Positions 47,009 through 56,053 of a stretch of DNA of 64,000 nucleotides are shown here, in pieces. Under the pieces are notes generated by a model, which was not told where the DNA came from, did no database searches, and saw only the letters and a list, made by a program, of their open reading frames with translations. Position numbers and translations under genes: made by a program. The first letter of the stretch is position 1; each line of letters begins with the position of its first letter. Source of the stretch: JAFIEN01 sp051859505 (GTDB taxonomy: Bacteria; Pseudomonadota; Alphaproteobacteria; Rhodobacterales; Rhodobacteraceae); NCBI GenBank assembly GCA_051859505.1, contig JBHYFN010000018.1, positions 5,254 to 69,253 on the forward strand, in the 5' to 3' direction.

Positions 47009-47036
47009 TCTCCGGCCTGCGCGGGGGGGCGCCGAT

Positions 47037-47495
47037 CTAGCCCTGGCAGCTGCCCAACCGCTGCCCGATGGTGGCGATCAGAAAGGCCTCGCGCCCCTCG
47101 CCCATATGGTTGAGCCAGGCCGCCTGCAGGGCATAGGCCTCTGCCTCGAGCGTGGCGATGCAGGGGGCGGTATCGGCGGCGGCGCCGCGGAACTGCGCCA
47201 TATGCACAAGCTCGTGCAGCAGGGTGCTGCGGCCCAGCGGATCCGCGGGATCCACCCCTTGGGCAAGCGAGATGCGGTCCGTCACCGGATCATAGGCGCC
47301 CGCCTGCGACAGCAAGAGACCGGCCCGGCCCTCGGGAACGGCGCGGTCCAGGGCGATACAGTCGGGCAGGCCGTCATATCCCGCCATTTCGGACAGGAAA
47401 TCTGTCAGATCCGTCACGTCGTGGCAATCTTCCCCGGCCAGGGCGGCGCCGGACCCCATCACGAGGGCAAGGAGGACAGCTGCAGGTTTCATCAT
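47037..47495 (-). CDS. Secreted hypothetical protein with HExxH zinc motif
   Basis: The 152-residue protein has a signal peptide (about 1-20, AALAGEDC). HELVH at 94-98 within RSTLLHELVHMAQF looks like a metallopeptidase zinc site, and there are four cysteines in the mature part (C24, C46, and two near the C-terminus). I recognise it only as a DUF of small secreted proteins common in Rhodobacteraceae. It is convergent with ccmH. Catalysis is inferred from the motif. Confidence 0.72.
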   Translation of the reverse strand: MMKPAAVLLALVMGSGAALAGEDCHDVTDLTDFLSEMAGYDGLPDCIALDRAVPEGRAGLLLSQAGAYDPVTDRISLAQGVDPADPLGRSTLLHELVHMAQFRGAAADTAPCIATLEAEAYALQAAWLNHMGEGREAFLIATIGQRLGSCQG

Positions 47496-47556
47496 CCTGA
47501 AACGTAACTGTCATGGAAATGTTGTAAAGCCGTTACCTTCCTGTGCAAACGGCAAA

Positions 47557-47580
47557 CCCCGGCGCGGGTTTGCGCCGGGG
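47557..47580 (-). terminator. Terminator downstream of gltA
   Basis: A perfect 9-bp stem CCCCGGCGC/GCGCCGGGG around a 6-base loop is followed on the minus strand by TTTGCCGTTTGC. It lies 38 bases after the gltA stop. Confidence 0.65.
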
Positions 47581-47618
47581 TGCGGGTCTTTCAGCAGGCC
47601 TTGGGGCCGAGGCCGGCT

Positions 47619-48911
47619 CTAGCGCTGCGCGATGTCCACGTAGTCGCGCAGATCATTGCCGAGATACAGCTGGCGCGGCCGGCCGATCTTGAGCTGCGGA
47701 TCGTCAAGCTGCTCTTTCCACTGGGAAATCCAGCCCACCGTCCGCGCCACCGCAAAGATCGGCGTGAACATCGAGGTGGGAAAGCCCATCGCGTCAAGGA
47801 TGATGCCCGAGTAGAAATCGACATTGGGATAGAGCTTCTTCTCCTGGAAATAGGGATCCTCCAGCGCGATCCGCTCAAGCTCCTTGGCGACCTGCAGGGT
47901 CGGGTTGTTCTGGATGCCCATCAGATCCAGAACCTCGTCGGCCGATTCCTTCATCACCTTGGCGCGCGGGTCGAAATTCTTGTAGACGCGGTGGCCAAAG
48001 CCCATCAGGCGGAAGGGATCGTTGCGATCCTTGGCGCGGTCGATGAATTCGGGGATGCGGTCCACTGTCCCGATCTCGCGCAGCATCTCGAGGCAGGCCT
48101 GGTTGGCGCCGCCATGCGCCGGCCCCCAGAGGCAGGCGATCCCGGCCGCGATACAGGCAAAGGGATTGGCCCCCGAAGACGAGGCTAGCCGCACCGTCGA
48201 GGTCGAGGCATTCTGTTCGTGATCGGCATGGAGCGTAAAGATCCGGTCCATCGCGCGCGACAGGATCGGGTCGACCTTGTAATCCTCGGCCGGGACGGCA
48301 AAGCACATCTGCAGAAAGTTCGACGCGTAATCAAGCTCGTTGCGCGGATAGATGAAGGGCTGGCCGATCGAGTATTTATAGGCCATCGCCGCGATCGTCG
48401 GCATCTTGGCGATCAGCCGGTGCGAGGCGATCTCGCGCTGCTTGGCATCGCCCACATCGGTGCTGTCATGGTAAAAGGCGCTCATCGCGCCGACCACGCC
48501 GACCATCGTGGCCATCGGATGGCTGTCGCGCCGGAACCCGCGGAAGAAATAGTGCATCTGTTCGTGGATCATCGTGTGGCGGGTGATGATCCCTTCGAAT
48601 TCGTCCAGCTCGGCCTTCGAGGGCAGATCGCCATACAGCAGCAGGTAGCAGACCTCGAGGTAATGCGACTGCGCGGCAAGCTGGTCGATCGGATAGCCGC
48701 GATGGGTGAGGATGCCCTCGTCCCCGTCGATATAGGTGATGGTCGAGTCGCAGGCCGCGGTCGAGGTGAAACCCGGATCGTAGGTAAAGACATTGGCCTG
48801 GGCATAAAGCTTGCGGATATCAAGCACATCCGGCCCCGAGCTGGGCGACAGGAGCGGCAGCTCATAGCTCTTGCCGTCGATCGTCAGGGTTGCACTTCGT
48901 TTTTCGGCCAT
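47619..48911 (-). CDS. gltA: Citrate synthase
   Basis: The 430-residue hexameric-type citrate synthase condenses acetyl-CoA and oxaloacetate at the entry of the TCA cycle. It shows FTYDPGFTSTAACDSTITYIDG, the catalytic His in LHADHEQNASTSTVRL and in GPAHGGANQACL, and GFGHRVYKNFDPRA. The start MAEKRSATLTIDGKSYELPL is typical of the family. It lies 100 bases downstream of gltX on the same strand. Confidence 0.97.
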   Translation of the reverse strand: MAEKRSATLTIDGKSYELPLLSPSSGPDVLDIRKLYAQANVFTYDPGFTSTAACDSTITYIDGDEGILTHRGYPIDQLAAQSHYLEVCYLLLYGDLPSKAELDEFEGIITRHTMIHEQMHYFFRGFRRDSHPMATMVGVVGAMSAFYHDSTDVGDAKQREIASHRLIAKMPTIAAMAYKYSIGQPFIYPRNELDYASNFLQMCFAVPAEDYKVDPILSRAMDRIFTLHADHEQNASTSTVRLASSSGANPFACIAAGIACLWGPAHGGANQACLEMLREIGTVDRIPEFIDRAKDRNDPFRLMGFGHRVYKNFDPRAKVMKESADEVLDLMGIQNNPTLQVAKELERIALEDPYFQEKKLYPNVDFYSGIILDAMGFPTSMFTPIFAVARTVGWISQWKEQLDDPQLKIGRPRQLYLGNDLRDYVDIAQR

Positions 48912-49011
48912 CGGTCGTCCCCTCTGGGCTTTGCCCGGGCGACAGAAGGGCCGCCGGGCGGTATCGGTGATCCGCCGCCCAGCGATAAGGCCAAGAGGTA
49001 ACGGATCCGTT

Positions 49012-50424
49012 TCAGGCCGCCGCATCCTGAAGCCGGGCGAGCGTCTCTTCCCGTCCCAGGACCAGCATCATGTCGAATACACTTGGGGAAACGCTGCGCC
49101 CCGCCAAAGCCGCGCGGAGCGGCCCCGCCAGTTTGCCCAGGGTCAGGCCATGAGCCTCGGCCCCGGCCGCCACGATCGCTTCCAACGTGTCACGCGACCA
49201 CGTAGCAGTTTGCAGCTGCGGCGTCAATTCTCTCAGTATACCACGGGATACTGAATCGAGCGCCCGGGCCGCCTTCTCGTCGGGCAGGATCGGCCGCTCT
49301 GTCAGGACAAAATGTGCCTTTTCAATGAGTTCGGGAAAGGTCTTGGCCCTCTCCTTGAGGCAATACATCGCAGCCCCCAACCCCTCTTTCTGCCGCGGCG
49401 TGAGGGGCGGCGCTCCGGTCGCGGCAAGGAATGCCTCAAGTTCATGCAGCAGTGCAGCATCCTCGGCGATGGCGATATGCTGGCCGCAGAGATTCTCGAG
49501 TTTCTTCGTGTCGAACCGGGCCGGCGACTTGCCGATGCCCGAGAGATCGAACCACTCCCGCGCCTCGGCATCGGTAAAGAACTCGGCATCCCCATGGCTC
49601 CAGCCCAGCCGGGTCAGGTAGTTGCGCATCCCCGCCGCCGGATAGCCCATCGCCTGATATTCGGCCGCCCCCGTCGCGCCATGGCGCTTGGACAGTTTCT
49701 TGCCATCGGGGCCGAAGATCAGCGGGATATGCGCCATCACCGGCACGTCCCAGCCCATCGCATCATAGATCATCTTCTGCCGGAAGGCGTTGGTCAGGTG
49801 GTCGTCGCCGCGGATGATATGGGTCACGCCCATGTCGTGATCGTCCACCACCACGGCCAGCATATAGACCGGCGTGCCGTCCGAACGCAGCAGGACCATG
49901 TCGTCCATCTGGTCGTCGCCGATGGTCACATCCCCCTGAACGGCGTCATGAAGGGTCGTCGCGCCGCCGTTGCGGCCGCTCGGGGCCTTGATGCGGATGA
50001 CATGGGGCAGGTCGGGATGCTCGGCCTCGGGCACGTCGCGCCAGGGCGAGCGGTAGAGGGTCGAGCGCCCCTCGGCCCTTGCGGCTTCGCGCCAGGCCTC
50101 GATCTCGTCCTGGGTGGCAAAGCATTTGAAGGCCGCGCCGCGGGCCAGCATTTCCTGTGCAACCTCGGCATGGCGGGCGGCGCGGTCGAACTGGCTGATC
50201 GGCTCGCCGTCCCAATCCAGCCCCAGCCATGTCAGCCCGTCAAGGATCGCCTGCCGGTTCTCGGGCGTCGAGCGTGCGCGGTCGGTATCCTCGATCCGCA
50301 ACAGGAACCGGCCGCCGCGCCCGCGCGCATAAAGCCAGTTGAACAGCGCCGTGCGCGCGCCGCCGATATGCAGCGCCCCCGTGGGAGAAGGCGCAAAGCG
50401 GGTGACGACGGGGCGCTCGGACAT
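49012..50424 (-). CDS. gltX: Glutamate-tRNA ligase
   Basis: This 470-residue class I synthetase has the HIGH-type motif APSPTGALHIGGARTALF and the KMSKS-type motif KKLSKRHGATG. It charges tRNA-Glu (possibly also tRNA-Gln if non-discriminating). AAGG lies nine bases before the ATG at 50422-50424, favoured over the in-frame ATG two codons earlier (50428-50430), which would be only three bases from it. A CtrA-like element starts at 50430, right at this promoter. Confidence 0.95.
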   Translation of the reverse strand: MSERPVVTRFAPSPTGALHIGGARTALFNWLYARGRGGRFLLRIEDTDRARSTPENRQAILDGLTWLGLDWDGEPISQFDRAARHAEVAQEMLARGAAFKCFATQDEIEAWREAARAEGRSTLYRSPWRDVPEAEHPDLPHVIRIKAPSGRNGGATTLHDAVQGDVTIGDDQMDDMVLLRSDGTPVYMLAVVVDDHDMGVTHIIRGDDHLTNAFRQKMIYDAMGWDVPVMAHIPLIFGPDGKKLSKRHGATGAAEYQAMGYPAAGMRNYLTRLGWSHGDAEFFTDAEAREWFDLSGIGKSPARFDTKKLENLCGQHIAIAEDAALLHELEAFLAATGAPPLTPRQKEGLGAAMYCLKERAKTFPELIEKAHFVLTERPILPDEKAARALDSVSRGILRELTPQLQTATWSRDTLEAIVAAGAEAHGLTLGKLAGPLRAALAGRSVSPSVFDMMLVLGREETLARLQDAAA

Positions 50425-50429
50425 CGGCA

Positions 50430-50444
50430 TTAACCTTCTGCTAA
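50430..50444. promoter_or_regulatory. CtrA-like binding site between gltX and comEC
   Basis: TTAACCTTCTGCTAA, followed by CC, matches the full CtrA consensus TTAA-N7-TTAA at seven of eight positions. It lies 55 bases upstream of the comEC start. In R. capsulatus the natural-transformation-type genes, including comEC, depend on CtrA, so the placement is meaningful. Confidence 0.5.
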
Positions 50445-50498
50445 CCAGCTTTGGCCTAGGGTCGCGCGAGGGATACTCAGGAGAACGGTCAAGAACAA

Positions 50499-52544
50499 GT
50501 GCGCGGGGCAGGGCGGATCAGCGCGGCGCTTCTGGCCCAGCGGGGGCATCTGTTTCCGTGGACGGCCATCGCCTTTGGCACCGGGATCTGGATCTGGTTC
50601 GCCCTGCGGTTCGAACCGGGGGTGGCGCATTACGGGATCGTCCTTGCCGCCGGCGCCCTGGCGCTTGCTCTTGCCCGCCCGCTGGGCCCCGCCTGGGGGC
50701 CGCTGGCGATCGCGCTGGCGGTGGCGGCGGCGGGCTTTGTGACGGCTGGCCTGCGGGCGCATCAGGTGGCCGAGCCGGTGCTGGGCTTTCGCTATTACGG
50801 GCCGGTCGAGGGGCGGGTGGTGGATCTTGACCGCTCCTCCTCGGACAATCCGCGGCTGCTTCTGGATCAGGTGGTTCTGGCCAACATGGCGCCCGAGCGC
50901 ACGCCCACGCGGGTCCGCATCTCGCTGACCGGGGATGCGCCGATGGTGCCTCTGGTGCCCGGCACGACCGTGATCCTGACCGCGCATCTGTCGCCCCCCT
51001 CGGGGCCGACGGAACCGGGCGGGTTCGATTTCCGCCGCTTCGCCTGGTTCCAGGGGATCGGGGCGGTGGGCTACAGCCGCAGCCCGATCCTGCGCCTCGG
51101 ACCACCCGAAGAGCGGGGGATCGACATTGCCATCAACCGGATGCGCCAGATTCTGAGTTCCGCGATCCGCGACCGCGTCGCGGGCGATCCGGGCGGCTAT
51201 GCGGCCGCGGTGCTGACCGGGGATCGCTCGGGCCTCTCGGATGCGGCCAACCAGGTGATGCGCGATTCGAACCTTTATCACCTCGTCTCGATCTCGGGGG
51301 CGCATATGACGGTGCTGGTGGCCTTCGTCTTTGCGCTGGTGCGCTATGGCGTGGCCATCGTGCCGCCGCTGGCGCTGCGGGTCTCGGCCAAGAAGGTGGC
51401 GGCCCTTGCCGCCCTTCCGGTCGCGGCCTTCTATCTGGCGCTGGCCGGGCGCGACATGGCCACCGAACGCGCCTTCGTCATGGTCGCGGTGGCGCTGGGG
51501 GCGATCCTGCTGGACAGGCGCGCCCTGACTTTGCGCAGCGTGGCGATCGCGGCGCTGATCGTGCTGGCGCTGCGGCCCGAGGGGTTGATGAACCCCGGCT
51601 TCCAGATGTCCTTTGCCGCCTCGACCGCGCTGGTGGTGATCTTTTCCGAGGTCCGGGCACTGCCGAACGAGCGTCGGGGGCTGGGGTTCCTGCTCGTGCC
51701 GCTGGCCGCCTTGGCGCTGTCCTCGCTGGTGGCGGGCACGGCCAGCGCGCCCTATGGGGCGGCGCATTACAACCGGGTCGCGCATTACGGCGTGCCGGCG
51801 AACCTGCTGGCGGGGCCGGCGATGGGGATCCTCGTGATGCCGGGCGGGGTGATGCTGATGATCCTCACCCCTCTGGGGCTCGAGGCGCCGGCCGTCTGGA
51901 TGGTCGATTACGGCTCGCGCTTCATCCTCTGGACGGCGGGGGTGGTGGCGGCGATCCCGGGGGCGGTCTCGGCCGTGCCGACGCCACCCGACATCGTGCT
52001 GCCGCTGATGACCTTTGGCGGGGCCTTCGTGATGATCTGGCAGGGGCGGGGCCGCTGGGCGGGGCTTGCGCCCCCGGCGCTGGCGCTGGTCCTCTGGGCG
52101 GGGGCCGAGCGGCCGGTGCTGCTGGTGGCCGATACCGGCGGGCTGTTCGGCATCCTGACCGAGGAGGGGCGCGTCCTGTCCAAGGCGACAGGCGACGGCT
52201 ATTCCGCCGCCGCCTGGCTGATGAGCGATGGCGAGGCGATCGACCAGCCCACCTCTCATGCGCGGGCGGGTATTGTGACCGAGGACCGGATCACCCGCGT
52301 CTCGCTTTCGGGGGCGGAGCTGCTGTTCGTCACCGGCAAGACCGCGCTTGACCGATTCGAGGGCTGCGACGGGGCCGATATCCTTGTGGTGAACATCGAG
52401 ACGACCGAGAGCTTTCCCTGCGATCTGTACGACCTGACCCGCCTGCGCCAGACCGGCGCGCTGGCCGGCCATGTGAAGGACGGGGTCTTCGTGCTCGAGA
52501 CGGCGGCCGATCAGGTGGGCGCACGGCTTTGGACACGGCCGTAG
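50499..52544 (+). CDS. comEC: ComEC/Rec2 DNA-uptake channel protein
   Basis: The 681-residue inner-membrane protein has an N-terminal extracellular OB-like region, the Competence domain with HLVSISGAHMTVLVAFVFAL near residue 265, and about ten helices. The C-terminal region is short and lacks a complete beta-lactamase metal site. It passes single-stranded DNA across the membrane; in Rhodobacter it is needed to import GTA-delivered DNA. The start is GTG at 50499; the ribosome site AGGAGA is rather distant, so the start may differ. Confidence 0.88.
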   Translation: MRGAGRISAALLAQRGHLFPWTAIAFGTGIWIWFALRFEPGVAHYGIVLAAGALALALARPLGPAWGPLAIALAVAAAGFVTAGLRAHQVAEPVLGFRYYGPVEGRVVDLDRSSSDNPRLLLDQVVLANMAPERTPTRVRISLTGDAPMVPLVPGTTVILTAHLSPPSGPTEPGGFDFRRFAWFQGIGAVGYSRSPILRLGPPEERGIDIAINRMRQILSSAIRDRVAGDPGGYAAAVLTGDRSGLSDAANQVMRDSNLYHLVSISGAHMTVLVAFVFALVRYGVAIVPPLALRVSAKKVAALAALPVAAFYLALAGRDMATERAFVMVAVALGAILLDRRALTLRSVAIAALIVLALRPEGLMNPGFQMSFAASTALVVIFSEVRALPNERRGLGFLLVPLAALALSSLVAGTASAPYGAAHYNRVAHYGVPANLLAGPAMGILVMPGGVMLMILTPLGLEAPAVWMVDYGSRFILWTAGVVAAIPGAVSAVPTPPDIVLPLMTFGGAFVMIWQGRGRWAGLAPPALALVLWAGAERPVLLVADTGGLFGILTEEGRVLSKATGDGYSAAAWLMSDGEAIDQPTSHARAGIVTEDRITRVSLSGAELLFVTGKTALDRFEGCDGADILVVNIETTESFPCDLYDLTRLRQTGALAGHVKDGVFVLETAADQVGARLWTRP

Positions 52545-52593
52545 GCCGGGGCCAACCGCCCATGACCTGCCTGCGATCCCGCCCCGAGTCAGA

Positions 52594-53328
52594 TCAATAG
52601 GTGCGGATCAGTCCGACAAGCCGCCCCTGCACCCGGACCTGTTCCTCGCGGTAAAGCTGGGTCTGATAGGCGGGGTTGGCGGCTTCCAGTGCGATCATGC
52701 CGTTCTGGCGGCGATAGCGTTTCAGCGTCGCCTCCTGATCCTCGACAAGGGCCACGACGATATCGCCATTATCGGCCGCCTGGGTTTCGCGGATCACGAC
52801 GATATCGCCGTCATTGATCCCGGCGTTGATCATCGAATCGCCCCGCACCTCAAGCGCGTAATGTTCGCCCGATCCCAGCATCGCACTGGGCACGGCAACA
52901 TTGTGCGACACTTCGGAAATCGCCGAGATCGGCACACCGGCCGCAATCCGCCCCATGACGGGCAGTTCGATCGCGCCCGCCGCCTCGACGGCAAAGGCCT
53001 CGCGCGGACGCGCGGCAGGGGGGGGCGTATCGGGCCGATCCCCTTCGATCACGCGCGGGGTGAAGCCCGGCCGCACAGCGGCCACGGCATCCGAGCCCAG
53101 ACGGGCCTTCATCGCGTCGGGCATCTTCACGATTTCAAGCGCGCGGGCGCGATGGGGCAGCCTGCGGATGAAACCCCGCTCTTCAAGTGCTGTGATCAGC
53201 CGGTGAATCCCGGATTTCGACCGCAGGTCGAGCGCCTCTTTCATCTCGTCGAAAGAGGGGGGCACGCCGTCGCGCTGGACGCGCTTGTGGATGAATTCCA
53301 GAAGGTCGAGCTGTTTCTTGGTCAACAT
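52594..53328 (-). CDS. lexA: SOS repressor LexA
   Basis: In the 244-residue repressor-protease, the N-terminal winged helix includes PSFDEMKEALDLRSKSGIHR. The cleavage site is A130-G131 in GRIAAGVPI, and the catalytic dyad is S165 (RGDSMINAGI) and K203 (ATLKRYRR). It represses DNA-damage genes and itself; a GTTC-N7-GTTC box lies 40 bases upstream. In R. capsulatus LexA also influences gene transfer agent production. It is last in the trpG...moeA block but has its own promoter. Confidence 0.97.
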   Translation of the reverse strand: MLTKKQLDLLEFIHKRVQRDGVPPSFDEMKEALDLRSKSGIHRLITALEERGFIRRLPHRARALEIVKMPDAMKARLGSDAVAAVRPGFTPRVIEGDRPDTPPPAARPREAFAVEAAGAIELPVMGRIAAGVPISAISEVSHNVAVPSAMLGSGEHYALEVRGDSMINAGINDGDIVVIRETQAADNGDIVVALVEDQEATLKRYRRQNGMIALEAANPAYQTQLYREEQVRVQGRLVGLIRTY

Positions 53329-53367
53329 GGAGCGGACCTTTCACGCAAGAGCGGACAATTCCGTTAT

Positions 53368-53382
53368 GTTCTAGCCATGTTC
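53368..53382 (-). promoter_or_regulatory. LexA SOS box of lexA (autoregulation)
   Basis: GTTCTAGCCATGTTC is an exact GTTC-N7-GTTC match, centred about 47 bases upstream of the lexA ATG and just after the moeA stop. It matches the box in front of uvrA. Confidence 0.85.
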
Positions 53383-53392
53383 CTGTTTTGTG

Positions 53393-54592
53393 TCAACCGT
53401 TTCCCGCAAACGGCAGGATCGGAACCGGCTGGCCGGCGGCGACCGGACCATCGGAGGGCGGGCGCAGCAGAAGGCAGTTCGCCTCGGCCAGTACGGTCAA
53501 AAGAGAGCTGTCCTGCCGGTCGAACGGGGTGACGCGGCGGCCCTCTGTCGCCTCTTCGAAACGGGCGCGCATGTAATGGGCGCGCGGGCCGTTGGCGGGC
53601 AGATCCTCCTGCAGGGCGGCGCTGAGGACGGGCGGCAGCACATCCTCAAGGCCCAGAAGGCGCCGGATCATCGGCAGAAGGAACAACTGCCCGCAGACAA
53701 TGGCCGAGACCGGGTTGCCCGGCAGGCCCAGATAGGCAACCGCGCCGCGCCGCCCCGCCATCAGCGGCTTGCCGGGGCGGAGCGCCACCTTGTGAAAGCC
53801 AAGCGCCACCCCTTCGGCGCGCAGGATATCGGCGACCAGATCATGATCGCCCACCGAGGCGCCGCCGATGGTGACGACGATATCGGCGCCCTCGGCCGCC
53901 GAAAGGCTGGCGCGCAGGGCGGGGGCGGTGTCGCGGGCGATGGGGCAGGGGCGGGGGATGGCGCCCGCCTCTTCGATCATCGCGGCCAGGGCATAGGTGT
54001 TGGAGGCGATGATCTGATCGGGGCGCGGATCGGCCCCGGGCAGGACAAGCTCGTCACCCGTGGCCACCAGCGCCACGACGGGGCGGCGCGTGACCTGGAC
54101 CTCTGCGATGTTCATCGCGGCCAGCAGGGCAAGTTCCGCGGGGCCAAGGCGGCGGGGCGGATCGAGCCTGTGGCCGGCGGGGAAATCCGTGCCCTTGGCG
54201 CGGATATTGGCGCCGGGAGCGGCGGCAGAGGACAGGCGGATCAGGCCGGGATCGAGGCGGGTCACATCCTCCTGGATGACGATCGTATCGGCGCCTTCGG
54301 GCAGGGGCGCGCCGGTGAAGATGCGCAAGGTTTCCCCCGGCCCGATCCGCCCCGTCCAGGCATGGCCGGCCGCCGCCTCGCCGATGATGCGGAGCTCGGC
54401 CCCCGGGGCGGTGTCACCGGCGCGCAGCGCATAGCCATCCATCGCCGAACTGGCGAAGGGGGGCTGGGCGCGGGCGGCCGTGGCCGGGGCGGCAAGGATG
54501 CGGCCGCGCGCCTGATCCAGCGCCACCACTTCGGCCGGCAGGGGGGAGAGGCCCTCAAGGCACAGCGCCTGCGCCTGTTCGACGGGGATCAT
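53393..54592 (-). CDS. moeA: Molybdopterin molybdenumtransferase MoeA
   Basis: The 399-residue MoeA inserts molybdenum into adenylylated molybdopterin. It shows FASSAMDGYALRAGD, the MoCF-type block TIGGASVGDHDLV, and the C-terminal LPGNPVSAIVC. Length is standard. Its start overlaps the moaC stop by four bases (ATGA), placing it in an operon with moaC and trpC. Confidence 0.96.
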   Translation of the reverse strand: MIPVEQAQALCLEGLSPLPAEVVALDQARGRILAAPATAARAQPPFASSAMDGYALRAGDTAPGAELRIIGEAAAGHAWTGRIGPGETLRIFTGAPLPEGADTIVIQEDVTRLDPGLIRLSSAAAPGANIRAKGTDFPAGHRLDPPRRLGPAELALLAAMNIAEVQVTRRPVVALVATGDELVLPGADPRPDQIIASNTYALAAMIEEAGAIPRPCPIARDTAPALRASLSAAEGADIVVTIGGASVGDHDLVADILRAEGVALGFHKVALRPGKPLMAGRRGAVAYLGLPGNPVSAIVCGQLFLLPMIRRLLGLEDVLPPVLSAALQEDLPANGPRAHYMRARFEEATEGRRVTPFDRQDSSLLTVLAEANCLLLRPPSDGPVAAGQPVPILPFAGNG

Positions 54593-55062
54593 TCCGCCTC
54601 GAACGGGCCCGAGGCGCCGCCATCCTTCATGCGCAGGCGTATCTCGCCGATGACCATGCCCTTTTCGGCGGCCTTGAGCATGTCATAGACGGTGAGGGCC
54701 GCGACGGAAACGGCGGTCAGCGCCTCCATCTCGACCCCGGTCTGGCCGGTGGTGCGCACGGTGGCGCGGATGCGGATGCCGGCGAGCTGGTCGTCGGGAT
54801 CGAGATCTAGGGCGACCTTGGTCACGGGCAGCGGATGGCAGAGCGGGATCAGATCGGCGGTGCGCTTGACGGCCATGATGCCGGCGATGCGCGCCACACC
54901 CAGCACGTCGCCCTTGGCGGCGGTGCCTTTGGTGACGAGCGCCAGCGTTTCGGCCGACATGCGGACCGTGCCTTCAGCGATGGCGATCCGCGCCGTGACC
55001 GGCTTGTCGGAGACATCGACCATATGTGCCCGCCCGGCCGCGTCGAAATGGGTGAGCGCCAT
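54589..55062 (-). CDS. moaC: Cyclic pyranopterin monophosphate synthase MoaC
   Basis: The 157-residue enzyme forms the pyranopterin ring of molybdenum cofactor after MoaA. It contains MVDVSDKPVTARIAIAEG, LIPLCHPLPVTKVALD and GVEMEALTAVSVAALTVYDM, and ends KDGGASGPFEAE. It overlaps trpC by one base (stop/start TGATG) and moeA by four. Confidence 0.97.
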   Translation of the reverse strand: MALTHFDAAGRAHMVDVSDKPVTARIAIAEGTVRMSAETLALVTKGTAAKGDVLGVARIAGIMAVKRTADLIPLCHPLPVTKVALDLDPDDQLAGIRIRATVRTTGQTGVEMEALTAVSVAALTVYDMLKAAEKGMVIGEIRLRMKDGGASGPFEAE

Positions 55063-55871
55063 CAGAGCCCGCCCTGTGCCGTGAGCGGACGGGCAAGGAT
55101 CGCGCGCGTGGCGGCGGCGACATCCTCTTGCCGCATCAGGCTTTCCCCGATCAGGAAGGCGCGCGCGCCAAAGCGGGCCAGATCGGCGAGGTCTTCGGGG
55201 GTGGAGAGCCCGCTTTCGGCGACGATGATCCGGTCTTCGGGCACCCGGCGGGCGAGGTCGCGGGTCGTGTCGAGGCTGACTTCGAAGGTCTGCAGGTTGC
55301 GGTTGTTGATGCCGATCAGGGGCGAGCGGAGCCGGCTGGCGCGTTCGAGCTCGGCCGCGTCATGCACCTCGATCAGCGCATCCATGCCCCAATGCGTTGC
55401 GGCCTCCTCGAGCTCGTGGGCCTGGGCATCGCTGACGCTGGCCATAATGATGAGGATGCAATCGGCCTGCAGGGCGCGCGCCTCGGCCACCTGCCAGGGG
55501 TCGTAGAGGAAATCCTTGCGCAGGACGGGCAGGGTGGTGGCTTCGCGCGCCTCGGCCAGAAAGGCGTCGGCGCCCTGGAAGGAGGGCGTGTCGGTCAGGA
55601 CCGAAAGGCAGGTGGCGCCGCCTTCCTGATAGGCGCGGGCGAGGGCCGCGGGATCGAAATCGGCGCGGATCAGGCCCTTGGAGGGGCTGGCCTTCTTGAT
55701 CTCGGCGATCAGGCCATAGCCTTCGCGCATCGCGCGCGAGATCGCCTCGGCAAAGCCGCGCACCGGCGGCGCGCTGCGGGCGCGCTCTTCCATCTGGGCG
55801 AGGGGGGTCGCGGCCTTGCGGGCGGCCACCTCTTCGAGCTTGTAGGCCTTGATGCGGTCGAGAATGGTCAT
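55062..55871 (-). CDS. trpC: Indole-3-glycerol phosphate synthase
   Basis: The 269-residue (beta/alpha)8 enzyme of tryptophan synthesis carries LIAEIKKASPSKGLIR with the catalytic lysines, LPVLRKDFLYDPWQV, and GINNRNLQTFEVSLD. It is separated from trpD by about 180 bases holding a palindromic repeat and an assembly gap, and runs directly into moaC. Confidence 0.97.
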   Translation of the reverse strand: MTILDRIKAYKLEEVAARKAATPLAQMEERARSAPPVRGFAEAISRAMREGYGLIAEIKKASPSKGLIRADFDPAALARAYQEGGATCLSVLTDTPSFQGADAFLAEAREATTLPVLRKDFLYDPWQVAEARALQADCILIIMASVSDAQAHELEEAATHWGMDALIEVHDAAELERASRLRSPLIGINNRNLQTFEVSLDTTRDLARRVPEDRIIVAESGLSTPEDLADLARFGARAFLIGESLMRQEDVAAATRAILARPLTAQGGL

Positions 55872-55940
55872 GGATCTTTACTAGCGGCTTGGGAGGGGGA
55901 TGGAAAGTTCCCGCTTGCAGGGCTGCGTTTGGGGCGGGCG

Positions 55941-56046
55941 GGCCCGAATTTGGCCAAATTCGGGCCGGGGGGGGGGGCCCACCCGGCGCGGGGCCCCCCC
56001 ACCACNNNNNNNNNNNNNNNNNNTTGGGAACAAAAGAAGCAGGGGA
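55941..56046. repeat. Intergenic palindromic repeat, family 1, copy C, broken by an assembly gap
   Basis: A perfect 26-bp palindrome (GGCCCGAATTTGG and its complement, 55941-55966) is followed by G/C runs, then the gap, then GGGAACAAAAGAAGCAGGGG, the same tail as in the copy near 280. It lies between trpD and trpC. Structure in this repeat probably stalled sequencing. Confidence 0.65.
56006..56023. other. Assembly gap (18 N)
   Basis: Eighteen unknown bases within the repeat between trpD and trpC. The true length is not known; a short run of N often marks a scaffold join or low-quality bases. No gene is interrupted. Confidence 0.95.
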
Positions 56047-56053
56047 AGGCAGG

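Noticed and set aside
50479..50496. GAAC-N6-GAAC in front of comEC as an SOS box
   Set aside because: The spacer is six rather than seven bases; the real LexA boxes in this window have exactly seven.
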